Below are positions 1 through 7,615 of a stretch of 8,478 nucleotides of DNA, in pieces (position 1 is the first letter of the stretch; every line of letters begins with the position of its first letter). The stretch spans positions 1-8,478 of the forward strand of contig JAUIHU010000166.1 of assembly GCA_030432175.1 (NCBI GenBank). Direction: 5' to 3'. The notes beneath the pieces are model-generated. The model worked only from the letters and a program-made list of their open reading frames with translations, did not search any database and had not been told where the DNA came from. Position numbers and translations under genes: made by a program. Source of the DNA: Verrucomicrobiia bacterium. Its GTDB lineage: Bacteria > Verrucomicrobiota > Verrucomicrobiia > Limisphaerales > JAUIHU01.

Positions 1-1200
1 CTGCAACAAGGAGCCCACATCGTCATTGGCACGCCGGGCCGTGTCATGGACCACATCAACAAAGGCACATTGAAGCTGGACCAGATCCGTACGTTGGTAC
101 TGGATGAAGCGGACCGGATGCTGGATATGGGCTTTCTGGATGATATTCAATTCATCTGTGACCGGGCGCCTGAGCAGCGCCAGACTGTTTTGTTTTCAGC
201 GACAGTTCCTCGTCCCATCAAGGAATTGATCGGCAAATTCACCAAAGATCCGGAATGGATTCGAATTGAAGGTCAGGCCATGACCGCGCCGGCGATCATC
301 CAGGAATGGTACGAAGTCGATCGGCGTTCCAAGATCGAAGCCTTGTGTCGTTTGATCGACATGGAGGACACTCAATACGCGATCATTTTCTGCGCCACCA
401 AGAATATGGTGGATGAATTGACGGAACGACTGCTGGCGAGGGGTTATCCTGCGGATAAGTTGCATGGCGACATGTCTCAGGCAATGCGGGAACGTGTGAT
501 GAACCGGTTTCGGAAACGTACGGTAGAAATTCTCGTGGCGACAGATGTGGCTGCTCGTGGACTGGATGTTCAGGATATTGAAGTCGTCTTCAATTTTGAT
601 TTGCCCAATGATGCGGAGGATTACGTCCACCGCGTTGGCAGAACAGGACGCGCCGGGCGCGGTGGGAAAGCCGTCACACTGGTAGCAGGCCGCGAGACCC
701 ACAAGTTGAATGGAATCATTCGTTTGACTCGCGGAAATGTGAAGCGTTGCAAGGTGCCGACGTTGGAGGAAGTGGAAAAGCGCCGTAAGGATGTCTTTTT
801 CGAGACGCTTCGGTCGACACTGGAAAAAGGGGAATTCAGAAACTTTGATCACTACACTGACCGATTGCTCGATCAAGGGTATTCCACCACAGATATTATT
901 TCGGCGGCCGTAACGATTTGGGAGAATGAAAATACCAAGTCAGGCTCGGAAGCCATAGTGGAGCCTGATCCACGTGAGAAAGAATTCCGAGGTGGCAACC
1001 GCAGAGGCAAACGAGGTCCGGGAGGCAGAGGACCTGGAAGTAGAGGGCCTGGAGGCTCCAGAGGACCACGCACACCGCGAGGACCAAAATCAAAGAAGCT
1101 CCCCTTCTGGAAACTGGCTGAGCATGGCAAGACCAAAGCTCGCTCTCGAAAAAAGGCAGGGAAAGGCAAGTTTTCAGGTCCACGGCCTGGAGCTGACTAA
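1..1200 (+). CDS. DEAD-box ATP-dependent RNA helicase, DeaD/CshA-like (5' end outside window)
   Basis: ATP-dependent RNA unwinding enzyme of superfamily 2, acting in the cytoplasm on structured RNA (ribosome assembly, mRNA decay or cold adaptation are the usual family roles). The frame is open from base 1, so 399 residues are visible and motifs Q, I and Ia lie outside. Seen in order, numbering from the edge: TPGR (11-14), DEAD (35-38), SAT (66-68), then the second RecA domain with ATDVAARGLD (180-189) and HRVGRTGR (210-217). All are intact, so the enzyme looks active. A helical region follows (about 240-310) resembling the DeaD/CshA dimerisation-type extension. The last ~70 residues form a basic, low-complexity tail rich in RG, RGP and K, probably unstructured and RNA-binding. 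No RRM-like DbpA domain is visible. RhlE-type RNA helicases share the same core, so the exact subfamily is uncertain. It converges on thiD. Confidence 0.95.
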   Translation: MQQGAHIVIGTPGRVMDHINKGTLKLDQIRTLVLDEADRMLDMGFLDDIQFICDRAPEQRQTVLFSATVPRPIKELIGKFTKDPEWIRIEGQAMTAPAIIQEWYEVDRRSKIEALCRLIDMEDTQYAIIFCATKNMVDELTERLLARGYPADKLHGDMSQAMRERVMNRFRKRTVEILVATDVAARGLDVQDIEVVFNFDLPNDAEDYVHRVGRTGRAGRGGKAVTLVAGRETHKLNGIIRLTRGNVKRCKVPTLEEVEKRRKDVFFETLRSTLEKGEFRNFDHYTDRLLDQGYSTTDIISAAVTIWENENTKSGSEAIVEPDPREKEFRGGNRRGKRGPGGRGPGSRGPGGSRGPRTPRGPKSKKLPFWKLAEHGKTKARSRKKAGKGKFSGPRPGAD

Positions 1201-1257
1201 GTGAGTTCCCTTGCCCATGAGATTGGCTACCCGAGGTCGCGTCAGGGCATTGGATAA

Positions 1258-1289
1258 CAGGCAGTTGAGAGCATTCCTCTGACTGCCTG
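1258..1289. terminator. Hairpin between convergent helicase and thiD genes, likely bidirectional terminator
   Basis: CAGGCAGT (1258-1265) pairs perfectly with ACTGCCTG (1282-1289). Inside, AGAG (1268-1271) pairs with CTCT (1277-1280) around a CATTC loop, leaving a small asymmetric internal loop. It lies 57 bp after the helicase stop and 3 bp beyond the thiD stop on the other strand, the expected place for a shared terminator. Neither side has a run of T, so it is not a classical Rho-independent terminator. It could instead be an mRNA 3'-end stabiliser. The structure is seen directly; the function is inferred. Confidence 0.5.
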
Positions 1290-1292
1290 AAA

Positions 1293-2096
1293 TTAAGGAT
1301 TCAGGGCTGAATGATTTCGGATTTGATAAGAATTCTGGATCATTCGATTGATATGACTTTTTGCGTTCCTGACGGCCTCGCTAAACGAATCTCCAAGCGC
1401 CTGTCGCGCCGCAATCGCAGCTGAGTAGGAACATCCAGAACCGTGCGTTGACACGTCAGGGATCCAGGGAGATTCAAAAATCTCCAATCGCTTGCCATCA
1501 TAAAAGCAATCCCGGGCAACACGATCGCCCGAGTCATTCTTCAGATTCCAATGACCTCCTTTTAAAAGTACAGGACGTTGGAATCGTTCATAAAACTCTT
1601 GGGTCAGCGCTTCTAACGAATCGTGGTCTGCATCCAGTTTACGGTGAAGCAGTTCGAGGGCTTCGTCCAGGTTTGGTGTGATGAGTTGAGCCATAGGAAA
1701 CAACCGCTCTACCATGGCTTTTTCAGCTGATTCTTCCAGCAATCTGGCGCCACTTGTCGAAACCAGAACCGGGTCGAGTGTCCATAGGGGAATCTGGCCC
1801 TGTAGATTCTCCATGAAATCCGCGATCACATGGATCAGTTGATCTGAGAGAAGCATCCCGCTTTTTATGGAATCAGGGCGCAGTTCGTCGAAAACCGCCT
1901 CTAACTGAGCTTTCAGCATGGCAGGTTCTGTGGATTGGACCGATTTGACTGTGATGGGATTTTGGGCTGTCAGGCAAGTAATAGCAGTGACGCCATGGAC
2001 TTTCATGGAGTGGAACACTTTCAGATCGGCCTGTATTCCAGCGCCTCCACCACTATCTGATCCGGCGATTGTCAGGGCAATAGGTCGGTTATTCAT
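1293..2096 (-). CDS. thiD: Hydroxymethylpyrimidine/phosphomethylpyrimidine kinase
   Basis: Phosphorylates 4-amino-5-hydroxymethyl-2-methylpyrimidine (HMP) and then HMP-phosphate to HMP-pyrophosphate, the pyrimidine half of thiamine, in the cytoplasm. The 267 residues match the usual ThiD length and ribokinase fold. Visible motifs: AGSDSGGGAGIQADLK (11-26), the signature N-terminal loop; TAQN (43-46); SGML (79-82); DPVLVSTSG (108-116), nucleotide and Mg region; ITPNLDEA (139-146); LLKGGH (177-182); and HGSGCSYSAA (218-227), the anion-hole loop with catalytic-type Cys222. The family more often has HGTGCT here, so Ser220 and Ser223 are conservative changes. The start chosen is the ATG just before NNRPIALTIAGSDS, a normal N-terminus; no clear Shine-Dalgarno precedes it. 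No other thiamine gene and no visible TPP riboswitch accompanies it. Related pyridoxal kinases of the ThiD fold cannot be fully excluded. Confidence 0.95.
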   Translation of the reverse strand: MNNRPIALTIAGSDSGGGAGIQADLKVFHSMKVHGVTAITCLTAQNPITVKSVQSTEPAMLKAQLEAVFDELRPDSIKSGMLLSDQLIHVIADFMENLQGQIPLWTLDPVLVSTSGARLLEESAEKAMVERLFPMAQLITPNLDEALELLHRKLDADHDSLEALTQEFYERFQRPVLLKGGHWNLKNDSGDRVARDCFYDGKRLEIFESPWIPDVSTHGSGCSYSAAIAARQALGDSFSEAVRNAKSHINRMIQNSYQIRNHSALNP

Positions 2097-2147
2097 TTGA
2101 AAATCAGGCTTACAAACTTCCGATGAAGATGCTTTTCGTCAAGCTCT
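2097..2147. promoter_or_regulatory. Short divergent spacer between thiD and the TPR gene
   Basis: These 51 bp are all that separates the two divergent start codons, so promoters for one or both genes must lie here or reach into the opposite coding sequence. A TTGACG hexamer reads toward thiD (2142 to 2137) and a TTGAAA reads toward the TPR gene (2097-2102). Neither has a good -10 box at 16-18 bp. No convincing Shine-Dalgarno is seen before either start. The call rests on position alone. Confidence 0.3.
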
Positions 2148-4907
2148 ATGCAGGTTATGTTCTTTGGGTACATGAGACATTTGGCTTTCATGCTGACATT
2201 AATCACCTTTCTGCTTGCGCGGGGAGATTTATCTGCTCAGGAGCTGAACCAGCCGGCGGACCGACTTTGGAATGCGGCCTTGAGCGCCTTTGAAGATGGT
2301 TTCTGGGAGCGGAGTATTCAGGATTTGGATGAATATCTGAAGTTATCCCCTGGCGCTGCAGCCACTTCCAGAGCCTTGTTGTACCAGGCTCGTGCCAGAA
2401 GTTTACTCGGTGAGCCGGAGGCAGGCATTCGAATTTTATTAAATCGCCTGGATTCCACTGATCTCTGGCAAAGTGAATATCTGTATTGGCTGGGGGTTCT
2501 GAATCTGGAAGCTGGTCGGTTTGGTGAAAGTCTGAGGTTCTTTGAGCAGGTAATTTCAAATCCTGATACAGAGCGTGCAGAATCAGCAGAAATTCACGTG
2601 GATCGTCAATTGGATGCCTGTCTCGCTGCCAGCAAGGCGCTGAGACAACTGGGTGATGCGGGGCGTTCTCAAGATTTTATTCGAGCCCATTCTGAGATTT
2701 TCAAGATTGAATCCGGGGAGCCTTCTCTCGAATCCGCGAAAATAAAAACGCAAATTCAGTTGAATCTTGCATTTAGCCTTTTCGAGACGAGTGGTCCTGC
2801 AGATGCTCTGTCTTTTCTGGAAAGCGCTTCACAGGAAGCTTTACAGGCATTCCCGGAAGCTCTCTGGGGCCACAAAGCGCTGCGTTTCAGAATTGCTAGG
2901 GAAATTGGCGAGAGTGGTGTCGCATTGGAACTGGCAAGGGAGTTAAAAACTTTATCCACTCGACCAGAACTGGCATCCAACCTGTTCAAGGCAAACAGTT
3001 TTCTGGGCGCAGCGTTGAAGGAGCACGGAGATTTAGAAGAAGCTCAGCAAGTTTTCGAATTGAATCTTGGAGACAATGTCACCGAGATTTTACGCCGGGA
3101 AGCATTGATCAATATTTCCAACATTCTGATCGAATCAAATCAGGCTGACCTTGCTGTGGATCGATTGAAAGAATTCATAGAAGGTTACCCTTCAGATCCT
3201 ATCATTGACCTTGCCCAACTCACTTTAGGTGAACTTTATCTGAAGATTTATCATCGGATGAAAGAAGATCAAACAGAGGATGCGCAGGGGGAGATTCGCG
3301 TGGCGATGCGGCTTATGTTGGATCCGGCAAGAGACGCATTTCAGCGGACCTTGGATCAGTTTCCTGAAAGCCCACTTGTTGGCAAAGCGATGTTGAACCT
3401 GGGCTGGGTTTATTGGGAGAAGGGAGCTGACTTTCTGCCGCAAAGCCTGGAGATGTTTTCTAAAGCCGCAGAAGCTCTGGCGATTTCCAAAGATCAGGCG
3501 ATTGCTCAATTGAAATTGGCGGATTGCTATTTTCAGACGGGGCAGTACATCAAAGCGATTGAGCGTTATCAGCAATTGTTGAAAGACTATGAATTTTCGC
3601 AATCGATCCGAAAGGAGATATTTCCGATTGCGCTGTATCAAATCATTTTGGCCAGTGTTGCTTTGGGTGATTTAGATCAGGCGCAGATCACAATGAATGA
3701 CATGTTGATCAAGTTTCGGGACGGGAAACTGAGTGACCGGAGTTTGCTGCTGGTGGGTAAAGCTTACACTCAACAAGGGAAACCGGAGTACGGGCGATCA
3801 ATCCTGGAGATGATGAAGAAGAACTATCCGGAATCACCTTTACTGGTTGAAGCGGATCTCGCGATTGCCAAAACTTACGCAGAGGAACAGAACTGGAGCA
3901 AAGCTGTCGAAGCATTCAATCTTTGGATCGAGACGAATCCTCAATCGCCCAATCTCGCGGAGGCTCATTATCAGCGTGCCTTGTGTTATTCCGGTCAGGG
4001 TGAGAATCAGACCGCTTTGAAATCATTTCTGGCAATGGAGCGAGATTTCCCGAAGAACGCGTTGACACACCTGGCCAGACTTTGGGTGGCGGATCATTAC
4101 TTTAATCAGCGCGATTTCCTATTGGCTGAGGCTGCCTATCGAAAGCTTTTTGAATCTGACCTGGATGTTTCACCAGCGCTGAAGGATCAGGCATTGATGA
4201 TGGCCGGGCGTGCAGCGTTTGCCTTGCAGGAATTTGATCGCGCCGCTTCTCATTTTAAGGAGGTTGTGCAGTCGGGAGCAGAAGCCTTTAAACCGCAGGC
4301 GTTATTTGCTTATGGGGATGTTCTGTTGAGGAGGCCGCAAACCAATCCAGCGGCTCCCTTGGAACATTATGCCGCAGCTCGAGAAGTTTTTGAACAAATC
4401 CCAAGGAACTATCCCAAACATCCCATCGCAGCTGCGGCATTGGGGCAAATAGGAAACTGCTATTTGCAGCAGGCAGCGTTGGATGGAACTCTCTATGAAA
4501 AAGCGATCCTGGCTTATTCAGAAACGATCAGGTCAGAAATGGCTGATGTCAGTGTCAGAAGTCAGGCGGAGATTGGTATTGCGAAAGCTTATGAAAAACA
4601 AAGCTCAAAAACTAATGTGCCTGAAAAAAGTAAAGAGTTCATGAATCTGGCTTTGGATCATTACCTGAATGTGCTGTATGGTAAGAATCTAAAATCTGGT
4701 GAATCTCCAAATCCGCTTTGGATCAAGGAAGCTGGGCTGGCTGCCGCTCGCGTTTTGGAGAATCGGGGAGACTGGTTGCAGGTGACGCGCATTTATGAAC
4801 GGCTTGGCTCTTTGGATCCTCAATCACAAGCAGCGCTCTCGCGCCGACTATCCGACGCGCGCAGGAAGTTGTCCGCTCAAAAGGGCTCAATCGGGAAATC
4901 ATGGTAG
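2148..4907 (+). CDS. Large exported tetratricopeptide-repeat protein
   Basis: A 919-residue protein built almost entirely of TPR-like helical pairs, a scaffold for protein-protein contacts. The N-terminus has a signal peptide: RH (10-11), a hydrophobic core LAFMLTLITFLLA (12-24) and a likely signal peptidase I site after LSA (28-30). There is no lipobox Cys. The mature protein is therefore expected in the periplasm or at the outer membrane face. TPR-type segments with the typical G/A-Y-F/A-A-P spacing occur throughout, for example LKLADCYFQTGQYIKAIERY (about 453-472), AKTYAEEQNWSKAVEAF and HYQRALCYSGQGENQTALKSF (about 574-635) and GRAAFALQEFDRAASHF (about 686-702). No enzymatic domain is seen. 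ATG codons at 2148, 2157, 2172 and 2190 are in frame; the one at 2172 (MRHLAFML) would give the most typical signal peptide, but no Shine-Dalgarno decides. It resembles YbgF/BamD-style or gliding-type TPR scaffolds only in general architecture; the partner is unknown. It may be co-transcribed with the downstream helicase. Confidence 0.88.
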   Translation: MQVMFFGYMRHLAFMLTLITFLLARGDLSAQELNQPADRLWNAALSAFEDGFWERSIQDLDEYLKLSPGAAATSRALLYQARARSLLGEPEAGIRILLNRLDSTDLWQSEYLYWLGVLNLEAGRFGESLRFFEQVISNPDTERAESAEIHVDRQLDACLAASKALRQLGDAGRSQDFIRAHSEIFKIESGEPSLESAKIKTQIQLNLAFSLFETSGPADALSFLESASQEALQAFPEALWGHKALRFRIAREIGESGVALELARELKTLSTRPELASNLFKANSFLGAALKEHGDLEEAQQVFELNLGDNVTEILRREALINISNILIESNQADLAVDRLKEFIEGYPSDPIIDLAQLTLGELYLKIYHRMKEDQTEDAQGEIRVAMRLMLDPARDAFQRTLDQFPESPLVGKAMLNLGWVYWEKGADFLPQSLEMFSKAAEALAISKDQAIAQLKLADCYFQTGQYIKAIERYQQLLKDYEFSQSIRKEIFPIALYQIILASVALGDLDQAQITMNDMLIKFRDGKLSDRSLLLVGKAYTQQGKPEYGRSILEMMKKNYPESPLLVEADLAIAKTYAEEQNWSKAVEAFNLWIETNPQSPNLAEAHYQRALCYSGQGENQTALKSFLAMERDFPKNALTHLARLWVADHYFNQRDFLLAEAAYRKLFESDLDVSPALKDQALMMAGRAAFALQEFDRAASHFKEVVQSGAEAFKPQALFAYGDVLLRRPQTNPAAPLEHYAAAREVFEQIPRNYPKHPIAAAALGQIGNCYLQQAALDGTLYEKAILAYSETIRSEMADVSVRSQAEIGIAKAYEKQSSKTNVPEKSKEFMNLALDHYLNVLYGKNLKSGESPNPLWIKEAGLAAARVLENRGDWLQVTRIYERLGSLDPQSQAALSRRLSDARRKLSAQKGSIGKSW

Positions 4908-4918
4908 GTTAGGATTGG

Positions 4919-4969
4919 ATGAACCTGATCAAGAAGGTCGATTCGTCATTGTTGTTGGAAACAGGATAA
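4919..4969 (+). other. Possible 16-codon leader ORF in frame with the downstream helicase
   Basis: An ATG at 4919, preceded by the purine-rich AGGTTAGGATTGG (4906-4918), opens a 16-residue reading frame (MNLIKKVDSSLLLETG) ending in TAA at 4967-4969. It lies in the 77-bp gap after the TPR gene and is in the same frame as the helicase, whose GTG start is 15 bp further on. It could be a translated leader coupling the two genes, the former N-terminus of the helicase cut off by a stop, or chance. Nothing in the peptide itself is recognisable. Confidence 0.2.
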
Positions 4970-4984
4970 ACAGACTGCGTATTT

Positions 4985-7504
4985 GTGAGATCATTTGCGG
5001 AAGAACTTGAACCGGAAAGCCCTTGGAACCAGATGCTGATTCCTGACTTATGGCAGCAGGACGCGGCCATGGCATTACGGGAAGGAAAGGATGTCGTGGT
5101 AACCGCTCCTACTGGAGCCGGCAAAACACTCATTTTTGAACTCTGGTCCAATCAGGGAAAGAACTCCGGCCAAGCCGTCTACACCGTTCCTACGCGCGCG
5201 CTGGCAAACGACAAACTGGCTGAGTGGCGTGCGCGAGGGTGGAACGTTGGAATCGCTACTGGAGATCTTGCCGAAAACCTGGATGCGCCCATTATCGTAG
5301 CCACCCTCGAAACGCAGAAGTCACGATTGATTCGTGGGGAAGGTCCGACCCTGCTGGTGGTGGATGAATACCAGATGATTGGAGATCCAGACCGAGGACT
5401 CAACTATGAACTCTCGTTAGCCTTGGCGCCTCCGGAAACACAATTGTTGTTATTGAGCGGCAGTGTGGAGAATCCGAGAACGGTTGTGAAATGGCTGGAA
5501 CGCCTGGGGCGTCAGGTGGAGTTGATTGAACATAAGGAACGGCCGGTGCCGTTGGAAGAAGCGCATGAAGAATCGCTGAGAACGTATGTGCCTCCCAAAG
5601 TTCGAGGTTACTGGCCACGTTTAATTGCTAAAGCATTGGCTGAAGATCTTGGCCCCATACTGATATTTGCTCCTCGGCGTCGATCCGCTGAGAGCATGGC
5701 TTTGGAATTAAGTAAATGTCTGCCCAATCCGGAGCCGCTGGTTTTATCTGACGCGCAGCGCAAATTGACCGGAGAACATTTATCCAGATTACTGAAATCC
5801 AGGATCGCGTTTCATCATAGTGGACTTAGCTATGGCGCGCGGGCGGGGGTGATTGAGCCACTAGCCAAAGCCGGTCAGCTCAGGGTGGTTGTTGCTACCA
5901 TGGGATTAGCGGCCGGGATTAATTTTTCACTGCGCACCGTCGCGGTTGCAGCGGAATCTTACCGTCGAGGATTCATGGAAACAGTTTTGAGACCTGATGA
6001 AATACTACAGATGTTCGGTCGCGCCGGACGTCGTGGGCTCGATGAAATTGGTTATGTTCTGGTCTCTGGTAACGGCATTGGAATTCGGGATGCGTTTCCG
6101 GGGAAAGTCAGTCGGGCCGATGCCGTGGATTGGAGCGCTTTGTTGCGTGTGATGGACGCCGCTCAGGAACAAGGAAAAGCTCCATTTGAAGAAGCGTCAC
6201 GTATTCAGGAACGATTGTTCACGACCAAACCTATTCCGCTAGGGGTAGAACATTCCTTGAGAGCCCCTGACGCTCCCTGCGGTTTATCAACCGATGCGGA
6301 ACGAGCCAGACATGTGCGCCGACCAGTACGCCAATTCAGGAACAGTCGAGGTGAATGGGAAGACATCCGTCGTGAGCGTGAGAAACCTGCCGCTGAAGTT
6401 TACACCATCGACTATGCGGATAAAGGACATGAAAAGGATCCGTCGACAGATCCAATTTTGAAACCTTTCCTAACTCGTCCTGAAGCCGTTTCCAAGATTC
6501 GACTTTGGGGTGGTGGACGGGTTTGTGTCATTGACGGACGTGGTGAAGCGCCGATTTACGGGAAGGAATACGCAATCGGCGTCGGGATGCTGAACGGGAA
6601 GGTGACCATTGTGAAATGGGTTCGGAAGTTGCTCGGACTCAGAAAAAAGCAGATCACGGTCAGTCTCTGGGACAACAAACTGGCGGACCGGTTTATGTGG
6701 ACCCTTTCCAAGCGGAAGCTGGAGGTCGTGCGTTTAGTCAAAAAGAAAGATAAGCTTCTGGCTCAGATCAGTGTCGCCTCAGTCAAGGTGCGAGTTGGAG
6801 TGGATCGCCATGGCGTGGCGCTTTGGGGAGTGGACCAGAAGGAAGAAATTCCGGATGAGTGCCAGGAATGCGATCAATTGAAAATATGTCAGAAATCCAG
6901 TCGAGCGACGGGTGTGGCATTGTTGTGGAAGGAATTGGGTTTGATCAATCGAGAGGGAGCGCCATCTCGAAGAGGTAAGATTGCGGGCTTTTTTGCACAG
7001 GGGGCGGGATTAGCGATTGCAGCCGCGCTGGAGGATCAATCCTATGACATTCGGGATTTGATTTATGATTTAGCCAACCTGGATGCCGGATTTCGTTTTT
7101 GTGGAGATGAATATCGATGGGAAGGCCGTTTGGCGATGAGTTGCAGAAGGGCTTACGGATCGCATACCATCACGGGTTATCTCGATAATGGAGCGCCGCC
7201 TCGATATGGATTTGGGGCTGAGCAAGTGGTGGCAGCTGTGCATCGCAATCCGGCGAATAAGAATCAATGGATCACCAAGTCATTGGGGACTGGAGATATT
7301 GATCGGGTCATCATTGAGTGGCGTAGCTTGCTTCGACAAATAGGCTATGCGCCTGATTTGGACTGGGATCGATGGAGGGAACTCAAGCGCCTCGCGAGTG
7401 AAGTTCTGAATGAAGTGCCATCTCCGACATTGAAGGATCTACCACCATTAGAATATCATCAGACACACCGAGTGAACCACAGATTGTCGATGGGGCGACG
7501 ATAG
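4985..7504 (+). CDS. Ski2-like superfamily 2 DEAD/DEAH helicase with Cys cluster in C-terminal region
   Basis: An 839-residue ATP-driven nucleic-acid translocase or helicase, probably cytoplasmic; the substrate (RNA or DNA) is not known. Core motifs: a Q-motif-like WQQDAA (23-28), Walker A APTGAGKT (41-48), Ia PTRALANDK (69-77), TGD (92-94), Walker B DEYQ (127-130), motif III SGS (158-160), HHSGL (277-281), motif V ATMGLAAGIN (304-313) and motif VI QMFGRAGRRG (342-351). The HHSGL, AAGIN and QMxGRAGR forms are typical of Ski2/Hel308/Cas3-like enzymes rather than DEAD-box proteins. DEYQ in place of DExH and SGS in place of SAT are unusual. A charged linker and a beta-rich stretch (about 500-615) follow. 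Next comes C-x2-C-x5-C (Cys626, 629, 635), then a helical region with RRGKIAGFF resembling the winged-helix/ratchet part of Ski2-like proteins. The start is a GTG without Shine-Dalgarno, chosen because TAA closes the frame at 4967; ATG 5033 (residue 17) is an alternative. I recall similar conserved hypothetical helicases in Verrucomicrobiota. Confidence 0.88.
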   Translation: MRSFAEELEPESPWNQMLIPDLWQQDAAMALREGKDVVVTAPTGAGKTLIFELWSNQGKNSGQAVYTVPTRALANDKLAEWRARGWNVGIATGDLAENLDAPIIVATLETQKSRLIRGEGPTLLVVDEYQMIGDPDRGLNYELSLALAPPETQLLLLSGSVENPRTVVKWLERLGRQVELIEHKERPVPLEEAHEESLRTYVPPKVRGYWPRLIAKALAEDLGPILIFAPRRRSAESMALELSKCLPNPEPLVLSDAQRKLTGEHLSRLLKSRIAFHHSGLSYGARAGVIEPLAKAGQLRVVVATMGLAAGINFSLRTVAVAAESYRRGFMETVLRPDEILQMFGRAGRRGLDEIGYVLVSGNGIGIRDAFPGKVSRADAVDWSALLRVMDAAQEQGKAPFEEASRIQERLFTTKPIPLGVEHSLRAPDAPCGLSTDAERARHVRRPVRQFRNSRGEWEDIRREREKPAAEVYTIDYADKGHEKDPSTDPILKPFLTRPEAVSKIRLWGGGRVCVIDGRGEAPIYGKEYAIGVGMLNGKVTIVKWVRKLLGLRKKQITVSLWDNKLADRFMWTLSKRKLEVVRLVKKKDKLLAQISVASVKVRVGVDRHGVALWGVDQKEEIPDECQECDQLKICQKSSRATGVALLWKELGLINREGAPSRRGKIAGFFAQGAGLAIAAALEDQSYDIRDLIYDLANLDAGFRFCGDEYRWEGRLAMSCRRAYGSHTITGYLDNGAPPRYGFGAEQVVAAVHRNPANKNQWITKSLGTGDIDRVIIEWRSLLRQIGYAPDLDWDRWRELKRLASEVLNEVPSPTLKDLPPLEYHQTHRVNHRLSMGRR

Positions 7505-7515
7505 AGAATTAGACA

Positions 7516-7587
7516 ATGGACCACGGAACGCATGGAAAGCACAGAAGTGTTTTATTTTCCATGCTTTCCGAGTAATTCAGTGATTAA
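7516..7587. repeat. Imperfect palindromic intergenic repeat, copy 1
   Basis: The left arm (about 7519-7546, with CCACGGAACGCATGGAAAGC at 7521-7540) is imperfectly complementary to the right arm (about 7557-7585, with TTCCATGCTTTCCGAG). A short T-rich loop around 7547-7556 separates them. A second copy with the same right arm, differing at a few positions and one indel, lies at 7828-7894. Palindromes built on CCACGGAA/CACGGAAAG units are frequent between genes in Verrucomicrobiota-type genomes; that statement is from memory. The repeat begins 12 bp after the helicase stop, so it may also terminate transcription or protect the 3' end. Confidence 0.75.
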
Positions 7588-7615
7588 TCAATTTGCTCAT
7601 CGAAGTTGGAAAATA

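Noticed and set aside
196..876. A 226-codon open frame on the minus strand
   Set aside because: It is antisense to the conserved motifs of the DEAD-box helicase, and its translation has no recognisable domain. It is a shadow of the real coding strand.
873..1204. Three open frames overlapping the helicase C-terminal tail in other frames
   Set aside because: They arise from the low-complexity GGA/AGA-rich DNA of the RG tail, and the translations are equally low in complexity without a family match.
2097..2142. Possible sigma-70 promoter toward thiD (TTGACG at 2142-2137)
   Set aside because: The hexamer at 17-bp spacing is AAGTTT and at 18 bp AGTTTG, both poor -10 boxes. I kept only a position-based regulatory entry.
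3225..3641. A 138-codon minus-strand open frame inside the TPR gene
   Set aside because: The plus strand carries continuous TPR-pattern protein here. The antisense product shows no motif and no ribosome binding site.
4795..5151. Short open frames on both strands across the TPR-helicase junction
   Set aside because: They cross the ends of two well supported genes and have no family-like sequence.
6860..6889. Helicase-nuclease fusion of the Cas4/AddB kind, suggested by the Cys cluster
   Set aside because: No RecB-type catalytic Asp/Glu-x-Lys pattern is visible around the cluster, and the surroundings look like a Ski2-type winged-helix/ratchet region.
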